A stretch of DNA of 64,000 nt, taken from assembly GCF_900155595.1 (NCBI RefSeq), contig NZ_FTPB01000003.1:568307-632306 (forward strand), read 5' to 3'. The notes under the pieces were generated by a model that had not been told where the DNA came from, ran no database searches, and was given only the letters and a program-made list of their open reading frames with translations. Made by a program: the position numbers and the translations under genes. The stretch is from Actinomyces mediterranea. GTDB lineage: Bacteria > Actinomycetota > Actinomycetes > Actinomycetales > Actinomycetaceae. Of this stretch, positions 17,292-26,819 are shown piece by piece (position 1 is the first letter of the stretch; every line of letters begins with the position of its first letter).

Positions 17292-18266
17292 ATGCGGGAC
17301 AATACAGGGGTGTTGACTCACCAGGAACGGCGCCGCGTCTCGCCCTTCACCCGATTCGAACGCGAACAGTGGGATCGACTCGTCGACCGCACTCCCCTGC
17401 CCCTCACTCAGGACGATATCGATCGGATCGCCTCTCTTGGCGATCCGATCGATATGACCGAAGTGGACGTGATCTACCGCCCCCTGTCGGCCCTCCTCCA
17501 ACTCTACGTGGACGGGCGCAGGCGCACGGCCCGTGAGCGACGTGCTTTCCTCGGAGAACGCGCTCATACCCCAACCCCCTTCGTCATCGGGATCGCGGGG
17601 TCGGTCGCCGTGGGCAAGTCGACTGTTGCGCGTCTGCTGCAACTCCTCTTGTCCCGATGGGAGCACACTCCGCGCGTCGACCTCGTCACCACTGACGGGT
17701 TCCTCTATCCGAATGCGGTGCTCGAAGCGAAGGGGATCCTTGCGCGCAAGGGTTTCCCCGAGTCCTACAACCGCGGCGCACTCATTGATTTCCTCGCCAA
17801 GGTCAAATCAGGGGCGCCCCATCTCGAGGTGCCCGTCTACTCCCATGTCGTCTACGACATCGTCGAGGGTAAGACCCTGAGCATCGACGCCCCCGACATC
17901 CTCATCGTCGAGGGTCTCAATGTGCTCCAGCCTCCGCGCGTACAGCCCGGATCAGTGGGGGTCGCAGTGTCGGACTACTTTGACTTCTCCATTTATGTCG
18001 ACGCCGATGAGACATCCATCGAGCAGTGGTACGTCGATCGCTTCCTCACCCTGCGCCGCACGGCCTTCTCCCGCGAGGACTCGTTCTTCCGCACCTATGC
18101 GGGGTTGAGCGACGAAGAGGCGGCGGTGACGGCACGGATGGTGTGGACGGCGATCAATCTGCCGAACCTGCGGGAGAACATTGCGCCGACGCGGGAGCGC
18201 GCGACCATGATCTTCACGAAGGGCCCCCACCACCGGGTCGAGTCCCTCCTCATCCGCAAGGACTGA
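17292..18266 (+). CDS. coaA: Type I pantothenate kinase
   Basis: A 324-residue P-loop kinase that phosphorylates pantothenate, the first step of coenzyme A synthesis. FVIGIAGSVAVGKSTVARLL is the Walker A region, LVTTDGFLYPNAVLE and FPESYNRGALIDFL are family segments, and PDILIVEGLNVLQ is the conserved strand. The start is not strongly marked by a ribosome site, and an in-frame GTG lies six codons downstream. It is convergent with glmM. Confidence 0.92.
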   Translation: MRDNTGVLTHQERRRVSPFTRFEREQWDRLVDRTPLPLTQDDIDRIASLGDPIDMTEVDVIYRPLSALLQLYVDGRRRTARERRAFLGERAHTPTPFVIGIAGSVAVGKSTVARLLQLLLSRWEHTPRVDLVTTDGFLYPNAVLEAKGILARKGFPESYNRGALIDFLAKVKSGAPHLEVPVYSHVVYDIVEGKTLSIDAPDILIVEGLNVLQPPRVQPGSVGVAVSDYFDFSIYVDADETSIEQWYVDRFLTLRRTAFSREDSFFRTYAGLSDEEAAVTARMVWTAINLPNLRENIAPTRERATMIFTKGPHHRVESLLIRKD

Positions 18267-18282
18267 CGCCGACCGGATCACA

Positions 18283-18408
18283 CGCTAAAACGCACACGGC
18301 TCCTCGCCTATCGGGAGTGATGTTTTTCAGCAGAAGACTCTGCTGCGACAATGCGCGAGGCGCAGCAGTCGCAATGGCGACGAGAGGGGAAAGCGTGTGC
18401 GTTTAGCG
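18283..18408. repeat. MITE-like repeat unit, copy 1
   Basis: A 126-bp intergenic unit between the convergent coaA and glmM genes. Its left end reads CGCTAAAACGCACACG and its right end is the inverted match CGTGTGCGTTTAGCG. The same ends occur in a similar-sized unit at 51.2-51.4 kb and once alone at 26.76 kb. The interior contains a 7-bp hairpin (18328-18345) but no coding potential and no obvious similarity to the interior of copy 2. No clear target duplication is visible. Confidence 0.6.
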
Positions 18409-18427
18409 GGTTAAGCGTTCACGTCCC

Positions 18428-19789
18428 TCACAGGGACAGGTTCTCCTTGACAACATCAGCGAGGCGAGAGGCAACGGAGTCCGCCCGATCCTGGGTGGCC
18501 GCCTCCACCATGACGCGCACGAGCGGCTCAGTGCCCGAGGGGCGCAGAAGGACGCGCCCCGTGTCGCCGAGTTCCACCTCGGCTTCGGCGACGGCAGCCT
18601 GCACCGCCTTATTCGTCCCCGCGGCGCCCTTATCCACACCTTTGACATTGATGAGGGTCTGCGGAAGGCGTGTGACGATGCTCGCCAACTCGGCCAGGGA
18701 CTTGCCGGTGCGCTTCATCCGCGCGGCGACCCTCAACGAGGTGAGGACGCCGTCGCCGGTGGTCGCATGCAGCGAGTCGATGACGTGGCCGGATTGTTCA
18801 CCGCCCAGGGTGTACCCGCCCTGGAGCATCTTCTCCAGCACGTAGCGGTCGCCCACCCCGGTCTGCACAGTGCGGATCCCGTGTTCACGCATCGCGAGGA
18901 TGAGGCCGAGGTTGCTCATAACCGTAACGACAAGGGTGTCGGAGCCGAGAGTTCCATCTGCTTTCATACCGACCGCGAGCAGCCCCATGATCTGGTCGCC
19001 ATCGACGAGCCTGCCATCCGCATCAACGGCGAGGCAGCGGTCCGCATCGCCGTCATAGGCGACGCCCATATCCGCATGGACCGAGGTGACGTAGTTCTGG
19101 AGCTGCTCGGGGTGAGTCGAACCGCAGTCGTCATTGATATTGAGACCGTCGGGTGAGGCATTAATCGCGATGACTTCGGCTCCCGCTGCGCGCAGCGCCG
19201 CGGGACCGACTGACGAGGCCGCACCATTGGCCGCGTCCACGACGATGCGCAGGCCGGACAGATCCGTACCGACGGAGTCGACGAGGTGGTTGATGTACGT
19301 CTGATCGGCGACCGTCTCCCCCTTGATGACGCGCCCGACGCCGACGCCTGTGGGGCGGGCGTCGACCTTGCCGAGGAGGGCTTCGATCTCGTCCTCGACG
19401 GCGTCTTCGAGTTTGTAGCCGCCGCGCGCGAAGAACTTGATCCCATTGTCTTCGAAGGGGTTGTGCGAGGCGGAAATAACGACACCGAGGTCGATGTTCT
19501 GCGTCGCCGTCAGGTGCGCGATCGCAGGAGTGGGGAGGACGCCCGCGCGAGTAACGTCGACACCGGAGGCCGCAAGACCGGCGCTGATCGCGTGGTCGAG
19601 GAACTCGCCGCTGGCACGGGTGTCGCGTCCGACGATGGCGCGGGGACGGCCCGTGCGCGAGAGCTTCCCCGCGGGGATGTCCTTGGTGAGGACGCGGGCG
19701 GCTGCTTCGCCGAGTTGGACCGCCAAGGCTGGGGTCAGCAGCTCATTGGCGAGGCCGCGAACTCCGTCCGTACCGAACATCCTGGTCAT
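18428..19789 (-). CDS. glmM: Phosphoglucosamine mutase
   Basis: A 453-residue phosphohexomutase that converts glucosamine 6-phosphate to glucosamine 1-phosphate, directly after GlmS in the UDP-GlcNAc pathway. The N-terminal RMFGTDGVRG, the phosphoserine loop VVISASHNPFEDNG (Ser108), the magnesium loop YDGDADRCLAVD, the sugar loop GEQSGH and the phosphate loop LRPSGTEPLVRVM are all present. AAAGGGA precedes the ATG. An in-frame ATG three codons later is possible. Length is normal. Confidence 0.95.
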   Translation of the reverse strand: MTRMFGTDGVRGLANELLTPALAVQLGEAAARVLTKDIPAGKLSRTGRPRAIVGRDTRASGEFLDHAISAGLAASGVDVTRAGVLPTPAIAHLTATQNIDLGVVISASHNPFEDNGIKFFARGGYKLEDAVEDEIEALLGKVDARPTGVGVGRVIKGETVADQTYINHLVDSVGTDLSGLRIVVDAANGAASSVGPAALRAAGAEVIAINASPDGLNINDDCGSTHPEQLQNYVTSVHADMGVAYDGDADRCLAVDADGRLVDGDQIMGLLAVGMKADGTLGSDTLVVTVMSNLGLILAMREHGIRTVQTGVGDRYVLEKMLQGGYTLGGEQSGHVIDSLHATTGDGVLTSLRVAARMKRTGKSLAELASIVTRLPQTLINVKGVDKGAAGTNKAVQAAVAEAEVELGDTGRVLLRPSGTEPLVRVMVEAATQDRADSVASRLADVVKENLSL

Positions 19790-20351
19790 ATCGCATCCCT
19801 TTCGCAGCTGAACACTGACGCATGAATCATATCGCTACCGATGCAGAACAATGCCGGAGGGACCGCTGAAACCGTTTTCACCTCCCCGCTCTAAACTGTG
19901 ACATATAGCACACTGTCAAAATCTAGAGAACTCTACCTCACGACCAGATTCAGACCGAGATTAGTCACCTTTCGATGCCGGCCCCGAATCAATCAACGAT
20001 ATAACGGTCTGCCGAAACCAAGAGACAGAGAAATATTACTTCAACGATAAAGAAGAAGATCGCATCATTTTTGCCGCCAGCGGGCGCAGCTGCACACCGT
20101 GGGCAGAAGTATCCCGATCAACTTGTTTGTCATATCTTTGCAACCTCTGATCGCCAAGGAGCACCCCCATGAATCCCCCGATGAGGCTCATCGTCCATTG
20201 GCTTTCGATACTCGTCGCTCTCTGGATTCTCCTGCATGAGGGGGAACGCCCCCTCTGCATGCGACTCTTCATGGCGCACACAAGTCCGTCGCTGTCACGC
20301 GCATTTACCGCACACTGGGATGTCAAAAGCACTCCAGAATCCGTCACAGCA
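19790..20351. other. Intergenic region between glmM and rpsI
   Basis: About 560 bp with an AT-rich half (19840-20160). It contains a compact hairpin GAGGGGG/CCCCCTC (20238-20255) without a T-run. A plus-strand reading frame from 20169 has a good ribosome site (AAGGAG) and a short hydrophobic start, but it runs on opposite the 3' half of rpsI, so I do not call it a gene. Nothing else is recognised. Confidence 0.5.
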
Positions 20352-20391
20352 CTGCAGCCCCGCCCTCGTGAGTCGAGGAGCGGGGCTGCAG
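20352..20391 (-). terminator. Hairpin terminator after rpsI
   Basis: A long stem CTGCAGCCCCG...CGGGGCTGCAG with a short inner CTCG/CGAG extension and a five-base loop, 20 bp past the rpsI stop. There is no long T-run, which is usual for intrinsic terminators of high-GC actinobacteria. Confidence 0.7.
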
Positions 20392-20410
20392 CTGCAGACT
20401 GTGCGTGGGA

Positions 20411-20902
20411 TCAGCGCTTCGAGTACTGCGGGGCCTTTCGGGCCTTCTTGAGGCCGGCCTTCTTGCGCTCGGTAGCGCGCGCATCGCGGGTCAGGAAGCC
20501 CGCCTTCTTCAGCGCCGGACGGTTTGCATCGCGGTCGATCTCATTGAGCGCGCGCGCGATGCCGAGGCGCAGAGCGCCCGCCTGGCCGGAGATGCCGCCC
20601 CCGTTGATGCGGGCGATGACGTCGAAACGGCCGTCGAGGTCGAGAAGGACGAAGGGCGACTTCACGAGCTGCTGGTGCAGCTTGTTCGGGAAGTAGTCCT
20701 CGAGCGTGCGTCCGTTGATCTTCCATTCGCCGGTTCCGGGAACCAGGCGAACGCGGGCAACGGCCTCCTTACGGCGGCCCAGGCCCGCGCCGGGCGCGGT
20801 GATGGACTGGCCTGCGCCGGCGGGCGCGGTCTCAGTCTCGGTGGTGTACGAGCTGGGGGCGTTCTCCTCATCCAGCTCGACGAGGTCGATGGTCTCAGCC
20901 AC
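20411..20902 (-). CDS. rpsI: 30S ribosomal protein S9
   Basis: A 163-residue S9. The conserved body starts at [19 protein letters not shown] and ends with the hallmark basic tail RKAPQYSKR that reaches the P-site tRNA. An acidic, Thr/Pro-rich extension of about 40 residues precedes the body, as in other actinobacterial S9 proteins. It follows rplM by 44 bp in the usual L13-S9 operon and is closed by a strong hairpin. Confidence 0.95.
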   Translation of the reverse strand: MAETIDLVELDEENAPSSYTTETETAPAGAGQSITAPGAGLGRRKEAVARVRLVPGTGEWKINGRTLEDYFPNKLHQQLVKSPFVLLDLDGRFDVIARINGGGISGQAGALRLGIARALNEIDRDANRPALKKAGFLTRDARATERKKAGLKKARKAPQYSKR

Positions 20903-20946
20903 GGTTCTCCTCAGTAAGTTGAAAGGTTCTCAGTCACGCGCTGCGC

Positions 20947-21390
20947 TCACTGAGCGACCTGGGTGATCTCGTAGGGAACCGGCGACTGGCCGGCGTGGGG
21001 GTGCTCAGCACCGACGTAGACGTGCAGCTTCTTGAACTGCGCGCGGCCGAGGCTGTTGTGGGGAAGCATGCCGCGGACGGCCTTCTCCACCGCGCGCTCA
21101 GGCGACTTGGCCATGAGGTCGCGGTAGGGGGTCGCGGTCAGACCACCGGGACGGCCGGAGTGGCGGTACGCCATCTTCTGGTCGAGCTTGTTGCCGGTGA
21201 GGGCGACCTTGTCCGCATTGATAATGATGACGTAGTCGCCCATGTCCATGTGCGGGGCGAACGTCGGCTTGTGCTTCCCACGGAGGAGGGCGGCAACCTG
21301 CGCCGCCAGGCGGCCGAGGACGACGTCAGTGGCGTCAATGACGTACCACTTCTTGTCCGCATCCCCGGGCTTGGGTGAATAGGTGCGCAC
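20947..21390 (-). CDS. rplM: 50S ribosomal protein L13
   Basis: A 147-residue L13, the normal length when the GTG at 21390 is used ([19 protein letters not shown]). Core motifs [22 protein letters not shown]-like [15 protein letters not shown] and the [12 protein letters not shown] segment are intact. AAGG lies eight bases before the GTG. In-frame codons up to 21537 lie in the untranslated leader and give non-conserved sequence. It is first in the L13-S9 operon. Confidence 0.95.
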   Translation of the reverse strand: MRTYSPKPGDADKKWYVIDATDVVLGRLAAQVAALLRGKHKPTFAPHMDMGDYVIIINADKVALTGNKLDQKMAYRHSGRPGGLTATPYRDLMAKSPERAVEKAVRGMLPHNSLGRAQFKKLHVYVGAEHPHAGQSPVPYEITQVAQ

Positions 21391-21633
21391 GGGCGTAACC
21401 TTCAATTCTTGTCGGTCATGGAGCTGCAGCACTCGAAAGCGAGGGCCGCGCTCACGATGAAACGGTTCGCGCGAGGCGTCGACGAGCTGCCGGGCGGCGA
21501 GTGGGAGAACACCGAGGGCGCTGTTGACGCACAGCATTATTCAGTTTATCGAGGCCCCCGATTCGGGTCAAAGCCGTAGGGGCACTGTGTCCGATTCCTC
21601 AGCATCGGCGTCCCCGAGAAGCAGAAGCGGCGC

Positions 21634-22581
21634 TCACGCCAAAGCGGCGCAGTCGCGGCGCGCCCTCGCGCGGGCGGACCGCTCCGCCCACTGCGACGGG
21701 GGCGGATACTCGACCCCTTCGAGGGTGAGGCCGTGAGCGGGCGCAATCGGTGCGGCAGACGCCCGCGAGCGCGCATCCAGCAGCTCCTTGGGCCATGTCG
21801 TCTCGCGTGCTCCCCTACCGACGGGCAGCAGTGCGCCCACGAGGGAGCGGACCATGGAGTGGCAGAATGCGTCGGCGCCGACGCGCACCTCGACGATTCC
21901 TCCCGCTCTGGTGGCCTCGAGGCGCGTGAGGGTGCGGATCGTCGTCGCTCCGTCACGCGGTCGGCAGTAGGCGAGGAAGTCGTGTTCGCCGAGCAGGGCG
22001 GCTGAGGCCTCGTTCATCGCGTCGAGATCGAGTGTCTCTCCCACGGCGAGGACGTCCCTCCTGCGTAACGGGTCGAGTGCTCCTTCACTGAGCCTGTAGC
22101 AATAGTGGCGCCCCAAGGCGCTGAAGCGCGCATCGAAGGATACGTCGACGCGCGCGGCAGCGGTGATGACGACATCTGAGGTGCCCGCCGCGCAATTCAC
22201 GCCCCTGTCGCAGCACCATGTCGAGTAGCTTCGGGCGAGAAGGCCGTTGATCCTGCGGACGAGGGCAGCGCCGATTGCGTCCTCATCGTCGGGGTTTGCG
22301 CCCCTGGGCGCGAGTCGCCGCCATAGCGCCAGCGGCATGTCGAGGTGGGCGGTCTGGTGGCTCGCGTGCACACCCGCATCGGTGCGCCCTGCAACGGTGA
22401 GGGCGGCGGGGCCCCTAGTCACCACTGCGAAGACGTCCTCGATACTCCCCTGGACGGTGCGCAGGCCAGGCTGGGCGGCCCATCCGTGGAAGTCCGTGCC
22501 GTCATAGGCGAGGTCGAGGCGGATCCTCGCTTCCTCTCCATCGACGGAGTGCGGAGATCGGGCCGCGTCTAGAGGTCCCAC
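21634..22581 (-). CDS. truA: tRNA pseudouridine(38-40) synthase
   Basis: A 315-residue TruA that isomerises U38-40 in the anticodon arm. IRLDLAYDGTDFHGWA and VAGRTDAGVHA (catalytic Asp) are diagnostic, and ALGRHYCYRLSEGALDP and VGALLPVGRG follow the family. The start is a GTG at 22581 preceded by GGGGGAG at seven bases and overlapping the glucokinase stop by 13 bp. The position downstream of rplQ on the same strand is common in actinobacteria, here with the glucokinase gene interposed. Confidence 0.93.
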   Translation of the reverse strand: MGPLDAARSPHSVDGEEARIRLDLAYDGTDFHGWAAQPGLRTVQGSIEDVFAVVTRGPAALTVAGRTDAGVHASHQTAHLDMPLALWRRLAPRGANPDDEDAIGAALVRRINGLLARSYSTWCCDRGVNCAAGTSDVVITAAARVDVSFDARFSALGRHYCYRLSEGALDPLRRRDVLAVGETLDLDAMNEASAALLGEHDFLAYCRPRDGATTIRTLTRLEATRAGGIVEVRVGADAFCHSMVRSLVGALLPVGRGARETTWPKELLDARSRASAAPIAPAHGLTLEGVEYPPPSQWAERSARARARRDCAALA

Positions 22582-23318
22582 GCCCGCACTCCCCCGATGA
22601 TGCCCGCATTATTGGGGACGATGATGACGTCGTCGCCGAGTCTGTTCCGATTCGACTCGGTGATGCGCTTCGAATTGCCGCCGCCGAGGTAGAGCCTGTC
22701 CCACATGTACATGGGCCGCAGTCCGTCGATGATGCGGCGCACGCGCCGCGACCAGTGGACGTCGCCGAGCCGCAGCCGCTCATGTTCGCCGATGTAGTCG
22801 TCGTAGGTGAGTCCCCAGCGCACGAAGCCCTGGGAGAGTTCGATATGGGGGGCGAGTTGGCCTCCGTCGAAGACGGCGTTGCCCAGTCCCGTCCCCAGGG
22901 TGATGATCATTTCGAGGCCGCGCCCGGTGACGACTCCGGCGCCCGCGACCTCCGCGTCGTTGAGGACCTTCGCCGGTAGGCCGAGGGCGGCGCTGATGGC
23001 GCGCCCCATGTCGAAGTGACGCCACTTTTCGACGAGTTCGGGAAGGACGCGCGAGCGTGGACCCGATTTCGTGATGTAGTGCGGGGTGGCGATGACGACT
23101 CCATGGCGGATCATCCCCGGCATGCCCATGGTGACGCGATCCGCCTGCGGGAGCCTCTCGGCGAGGTCGAACGCTCTCTGCACGAGCAGTTCCGGGGGCA
23201 GCGGATAGGGTGTGGGTGTGCGCGTGGGAGGCGCGATCATGGTGCCGCGTTCATCAAGGACGGACGCCTTGATCCCGCCGCCGCCGCAGTCGATCGCCAG
23301 CGTCATCTCTTCAGCCAT
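22569..23318 (-). CDS. Polyphosphate-type glucokinase (ROK family)
   Basis: A 249-residue sugar kinase matching actinobacterial polyphosphate glucokinases. LAIDCGGGGIKASVLDERG is the phosphate-binding start; VLNDAEVAGAG contains the catalytic Asp; ITLGTGLGNAVFDGG and the C-terminal YLGGGNSKRI complete the ROK fold. The ATG at 23318 (MAEEMTLA) removes a non-conserved Cys-rich extension that an upstream codon would add. It would phosphorylate glucose using polyphosphate and/or ATP. It is coupled to truA by overlap. Confidence 0.88.
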   Translation of the reverse strand: MAEEMTLAIDCGGGGIKASVLDERGTMIAPPTRTPTPYPLPPELLVQRAFDLAERLPQADRVTMGMPGMIRHGVVIATPHYITKSGPRSRVLPELVEKWRHFDMGRAISAALGLPAKVLNDAEVAGAGVVTGRGLEMIITLGTGLGNAVFDGGQLAPHIELSQGFVRWGLTYDDYIGEHERLRLGDVHWSRRVRRIIDGLRPMYMWDRLYLGGGNSKRITESNRNRLGDDVIIVPNNAGIIGGVRAWDL

Positions 23319-23432
23319 GTGCTCCACACTAGTTGACGGGGCGGGCGTCGGCGCACGAGCGGCGCACACAGGGCAGTCGGCGACGGGCATCGGCTCCCAG
23401 CGGCAAGACGTTCTGGGACCGAGCCTGGCGCA

Positions 23433-23476
23433 ATGCAGGGGCCGGGTGATCCGCGCGGATCACCCGGCCCCTGCAT
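23433..23476 (-). terminator. Perfect hairpin terminator after rplQ
   Basis: A 20-bp perfect stem with arms ATGCAGGGGCCGGGTGATCC and its complement around a four-base loop, 27 bp beyond the rplQ stop. It closes the alpha operon and separates it from the glucokinase-truA pair. Confidence 0.8.
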
Positions 23477-23502
23477 GACTGGCGAAGTCGCCTACCGGAG
23501 AA

Positions 23503-24000
23503 TCACTTCTCCTCGGCGGCTGTGTCCTCGGCGGAAGCCTCTTCAGTGGGCTCCTCGACCGTGGGCTCTTCAGCCTTCGGCGCCTCGGCTGCCTTAGCGG
23601 CGGTCTTCTCGGCCGCCTTCACGACGGCCTTCTTCTCGACCTTCTCCATGACGAGTTCAATGCGCATGAGGGGCGCATTGTCACCCTTGCGGTTGCCGAC
23701 GCGGATGAGGCGGGTGTAGCCGCCCTGACGCTCGGAATCCATCGCGGGGACGATCTCATCGAAGAGCATGTAGACGGCGTCCTTCGAGGTGATCTTCTTC
23801 GCCACGGTGCGCCGGGCGTGCATGTCGCCGCGCTTCGCCTTGGTAACGAGCTTCTCGAAGTAGGGCTGCAGCAGCTTGGCCTTGGCCTCCGTCGTCGTCA
23901 GAGCGCGGTGTTCGATGAGCTGAGTCGCCAGGTTCGACAGGATCAGCTTCTGGTGTGCCGGGCTGCCGCCCAGACGAGCACCCTTCTTGGGGGTGGGCAT
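23503..24000 (-). CDS. rplQ: 50S ribosomal protein L17
   Basis: A 165-residue L17 beginning [20 protein letters not shown] and containing [15 protein letters not shown]. The conserved part ends near residue 120 and is followed by an Ala/Glu/Lys-rich tail of about 45 residues, a feature of actinobacterial L17. It lies 42 bp after rpoA and is the last gene of the alpha operon. Confidence 0.95.
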   Translation of the reverse strand: MPTPKKGARLGGSPAHQKLILSNLATQLIEHRALTTTEAKAKLLQPYFEKLVTKAKRGDMHARRTVAKKITSKDAVYMLFDEIVPAMDSERQGGYTRLIRVGNRKGDNAPLMRIELVMEKVEKKAVVKAAEKTAAKAAEAPKAEEPTVEEPTEEASAEDTAAEEK

Positions 24001-24042
24001 TGTGTCTCCTACGAGTTATGTGCGTCCATCGGACGCAAGCGG

Positions 24043-25041
24043 TCAGATGGACTGTTCGTCGCTGAACTGGATCGAACCGGAGTCGGGCTCTGTGAAGGTC
24101 GGCATCACCGAATCCTTCAGTGTCATCCCGAGGGCGGCGAGCGATTCCTTGATCTCCTCGATCGACTTCGTCCCGAAGTTGCGGATGTCGAGCAGGTCGA
24201 CCTCGGAGTGGGCGACAAGCTCGCCAACGGTGAGGATTCCGCGGCGGCGCAGCGCATTGTACGAACGCGACTGCAGGTTGAGGTTCTCGATCGGCAGCGC
24301 GAGGTCGGCGGCGAGGGTCGCGTCGGTGGTCGACGGACCCACTTCAATGCCTTCGGCCTCCTCGTTGAGTTCACGCATGAGGCCGAACAATTCGACGAGG
24401 GTCTTGCCTGCGGAGGCAATGGCATCGCGGGGGGTGATCGCCGGCTTGGTCTCCACGTCGATGACGAGGCGATCGAAGTCGGTGCGCTGCTCGACACGGG
24501 TCGCCTCGACCTTGTAAGTCACCTTGACGACGGGCGAGTAGATGGAGTCGATCGGGATGCGGGAGATCTCGGCCTGCGGGTCCTTGTTCTGGGCTGCGGA
24601 CACGTAGCCGCGGCCTCGTTCGACCGTCAGTTCGATCTCCAGCTTGCCCTTCTCGTTGAGGGTCGCGAGATGCAGATCGGGGTTGTGGATCTCCACACCG
24701 GCAGGGGGCGTGATATCGCCTGCGACGACGGCGCCGGGGCCGGCCTTGCGCAGGTACATCACAACCGGCTCGTCCATCTCAGAGGAGAGGACGATCTGCT
24801 TGATGTTGAGGACGATCTCAGCAACGTCTTCCTTCACGCCCTCGATCGTACGGAACTCGTGGGCAACGCCATCGATGCGGATGGACGTAACCGCAGCTCC
24901 GGGGATCGACGAGAGCAGAGTACGGCGCAAGGAATTGCCCAACGTGTATCCGAACCCGGGCTCGAGGGGTTCCAGAGTGAAGCGGGAGCGGAATTCACTG
25001 ACCCTCTCTTCGGTCAGGATGGGTCGCTCTGCAATGAGCAC
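24043..25041 (-). CDS. rpoA: DNA-directed RNA polymerase alpha subunit
   Basis: A 332-residue alpha subunit. The assembly domain includes [20 protein letters not shown] and [14 protein letters not shown]; the C-terminal DNA-binding domain includes [16 protein letters not shown] and [15 protein letters not shown], which contact UP elements and activators. Length is normal and the ATG is well conserved (MLIAERPIL). It sits between rpsK and rplQ as usual. Confidence 0.97.
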   Translation of the reverse strand: MLIAERPILTEERVSEFRSRFTLEPLEPGFGYTLGNSLRRTLLSSIPGAAVTSIRIDGVAHEFRTIEGVKEDVAEIVLNIKQIVLSSEMDEPVVMYLRKAGPGAVVAGDITPPAGVEIHNPDLHLATLNEKGKLEIELTVERGRGYVSAAQNKDPQAEISRIPIDSIYSPVVKVTYKVEATRVEQRTDFDRLVIDVETKPAITPRDAIASAGKTLVELFGLMRELNEEAEGIEVGPSTTDATLAADLALPIENLNLQSRSYNALRRRGILTVGELVAHSEVDLLDIRNFGTKSIEEIKESLAALGMTLKDSVMPTFTEPDSGSIQFSDEQSI

Positions 25042-25185
25042 GTCTTAGTCCTTTCTTCCCGGCGACCGCTATATGACGCCGGACAGTGGGTCCCGTGTCG
25101 GGACAGGGGGTGTGAGGCCACGGGTGCGGCGCTCAGACGTGGGGATCCTTTCGTCTAGTGACGAGGTCGAACCCCATGAGACATA

Positions 25186-25596
25186 TCAGACGCGGCGACG
25201 CTTCGACGGGCGAGCACCGTTGTGGGCCTGAGGTGTGACGTCCTGGATCGAGCCGACCTCGAGGCCTGCGGCCTGGAGGGAGCGGATCGCGGTCTCACGG
25301 CCGGAACCGGGGCCTTTGACGAAGACGTCGACCTTCTTCATGCCGTGCTCCTGGGCGCGACGAGCGGCGGCCTCCGCAGCGAGCTGAGCGGCGAAGGGGG
25401 TGGACTTGCGCGAACCCTTGAAGCCGACCTGGCCGGAGGAGGCCCAGGCGATGACGGCACCGGTGGTGTCGGTGAGGGACACGATCGTGTTGTTGAACGT
25501 CGACTTGATGTACGCGTGTCCGTGCGTGACGTTCTTGGAAATCTTGCGACGGGGCTTGCGTCCAGCACCGGCGCGCGAGGTCTTTGCAGCTGCCAT
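25186..25596 (-). CDS. rpsK: 30S ribosomal protein S11
   Basis: A 136-residue S11. The core reads [19 protein letters not shown] then [20 protein letters not shown], and the C-terminus [18 protein letters not shown] carries the conserved Asn-Gly that is often isoaspartylated. A basic N-terminal extension ([14 protein letters not shown]) is typical of actinobacteria. It is 144 bp from rpoA, leaving room for an internal promoter. Confidence 0.96.
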   Translation of the reverse strand: MAAAKTSRAGAGRKPRRKISKNVTHGHAYIKSTFNNTIVSLTDTTGAVIAWASSGQVGFKGSRKSTPFAAQLAAEAAARRAQEHGMKKVDVFVKGPGSGRETAIRSLQAAGLEVGSIQDVTPQAHNGARPSKRRRV

Positions 25597-25666
25597 GTTT
25601 GTGACTCTGTTCCTTCTTCAGTCGTGTGAGCGGCCCGATCCAATCTGATCGACTGGCCGCGAGGCC

Positions 25667-26041
25667 TTACTTGGCCTTCTTCTTGCCTGCAACGGTGCGC
25701 TTGGGGCCCTTACGGGTACGAGCGTTGGTCTTCGTGCGCTGTCCGTGTACCGGCAGACCACGACGGTGGCGAAGTCCCTGGTAGGAGCCGATCTCGATCT
25801 TTCGACGGATGTCAGCCTGAACCTCGCGGCGGAGGTCGCCCTCAACCTTGAAATTCGATTCGATGTAATCGCGGAGTTTGACGAAATCCTCTTCGGTGGC
25901 GTCCTTGACGCGCAGATCGGGGCTGACGCCCGTCGCTTCGAGGGTCTCGGCGGCGCGGGTGCGGCCCACTCCGTAGATGTAGGTGAGTGCGATCTCCAGT
26001 CGCTTTTCGCGAGGGAGATCGACACCGGCAATACGTGCCAT
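25667..26041 (-). CDS. rpsM: 30S ribosomal protein S13
   Basis: A 124-residue S13 starting [20 protein letters not shown] with the helix-two-turn-helix [14 protein letters not shown] and the C-terminal [20 protein letters not shown]. The basic tail ends KKKAK. It lies in the head of the small-subunit heads contacting L5 and the P-site tRNA. It follows rpmJ after about 150 bp. Confidence 0.96.
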   Translation of the reverse strand: MARIAGVDLPREKRLEIALTYIYGVGRTRAAETLEATGVSPDLRVKDATEEDFVKLRDYIESNFKVEGDLRREVQADIRRKIEIGSYQGLRHRRGLPVHGQRTKTNARTRKGPKRTVAGKKKAK

Positions 26042-26191
26042 GTTGTTGGTGCTCCAGTTGTTCCTCGGAGGTCGTCATCGCCCCTTCCGGGTGAGCCACC
26101 CGGCCCCGGCCTCCGAACCGGGGGTTGCCGCATCTGCGGCACGTGGTGCGATCCTGTCGGGCTTACGCCCTGGGGTCAGCGTTGTCGGGGT

Positions 26192-26305
26192 TCAGCCCTG
26201 ACGCTGCTTGTGCCTGGGGTTGTCACAGATGACCATGACATTGCCGTGGCGACGAATCACCTTGCACTTGTCACAGATCTTCTTGACACTCGGCTTGACC
26301 TTCAT
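26192..26305 (-). CDS. rpmJ: 50S ribosomal protein L36
   Basis: A 37-residue L36, [15 protein letters not shown] at the start and NPRHKQRQG at the end. Cys11, Cys14, Cys27 and His32 form the zinc site, so this is the zinc-binding (C+) form. It lies between infA and rpsM, where it is expected. GGAGG-like sequence precedes the ATG. Confidence 0.93.
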   Translation of the reverse strand: MKVKPSVKKICDKCKVIRRHGNVMVICDNPRHKQRQG

Positions 26306-26345
26306 GGTGGTTCCTCCACCGCCCGAGGGCGGTCAGTGTCGGTTC

Positions 26346-26567
26346 TTACTTGTATCGGTAGACGATCCGACCTCGTGAGAGGTCATAGGGGCTGAGTTCG
26401 ACGACGACACGATCCTCAGGAAGGATTCGGATGTAGTGCTGTCGCATCTTTCCCGCAATGTGCCCCAGGACAACGTGGCCGTTGTTGAGCTCCACGCGGA
26501 ACATCGCGTTCGGCAGGGCCTCGATGACCTTGCCCTCCATTTCGATGACGCCGTCTTTCTTCGCCAT
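26346..26567 (-). CDS. infA: Translation initiation factor IF-1
   Basis: A 73-residue IF-1 ([20 protein letters not shown] ... GRIVYRYK). It is a single OB fold that binds the A site during initiation. The conserved start at 26567 excludes 28 non-conserved residues that an upstream in-frame codon would add. It follows map after about 250 bp that contains a solo copy of the dispersed repeat end. Confidence 0.95.
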   Translation of the reverse strand: MAKKDGVIEMEGKVIEALPNAMFRVELNNGHVVLGHIAGKMRQHYIRILPEDRVVVELSPYDLSRGRIVYRYK

Positions 26568-26758
26568 ATCCTCTACATTCTTCGGTGTTCGGCGGCGGTG
26601 TACCGCCGAGGGCGTCCCAGGTACAGTACTTCCCTGTGGCGACACGCCCAATCGTCCACTTTACGGCATAATGCCGCCGCTATGGTAGTCGGCTACCCTG
26701 TCGACTGCCTCACGATCCGCCTGGAGTCCCGTTACACCCGTGTGTCACTCCTGCTTGC

Positions 26759-26782
26759 CCCGCTCAAACGCACACAGTTTTC
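26759..26782. repeat. Solo end of the dispersed repeat
   Basis: CCCGCTCAAACGCACACAG followed by TTTTC matches the ends of the two MITE-like units (18.3 and 51.2 kb). No inverted partner is seen within about 200 bp on either side, so this is a single end or an independent binding site. It lies 40 bp past the map stop. Confidence 0.5.
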
Positions 26783-26819
26783 GGGTCGCCTCCCGATTGT
26801 TCTTCGCTCTGTTTTTCGA

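Noticed and set aside
18328..18345. Hairpin CAGCAGA/TCTGCTG between coaA and glmM
   Set aside because: No T-run in either direction and only seven pairs; lies inside the repeat unit, so not called a terminator.
20169..20696. Plus-strand frame with a good AAGGAG site and hydrophobic start
   Set aside because: It runs antisense through the 3' half of rpsI and its later sequence is the mirror of S9 codons; only the first 60 codons are free of overlap and they show no family.
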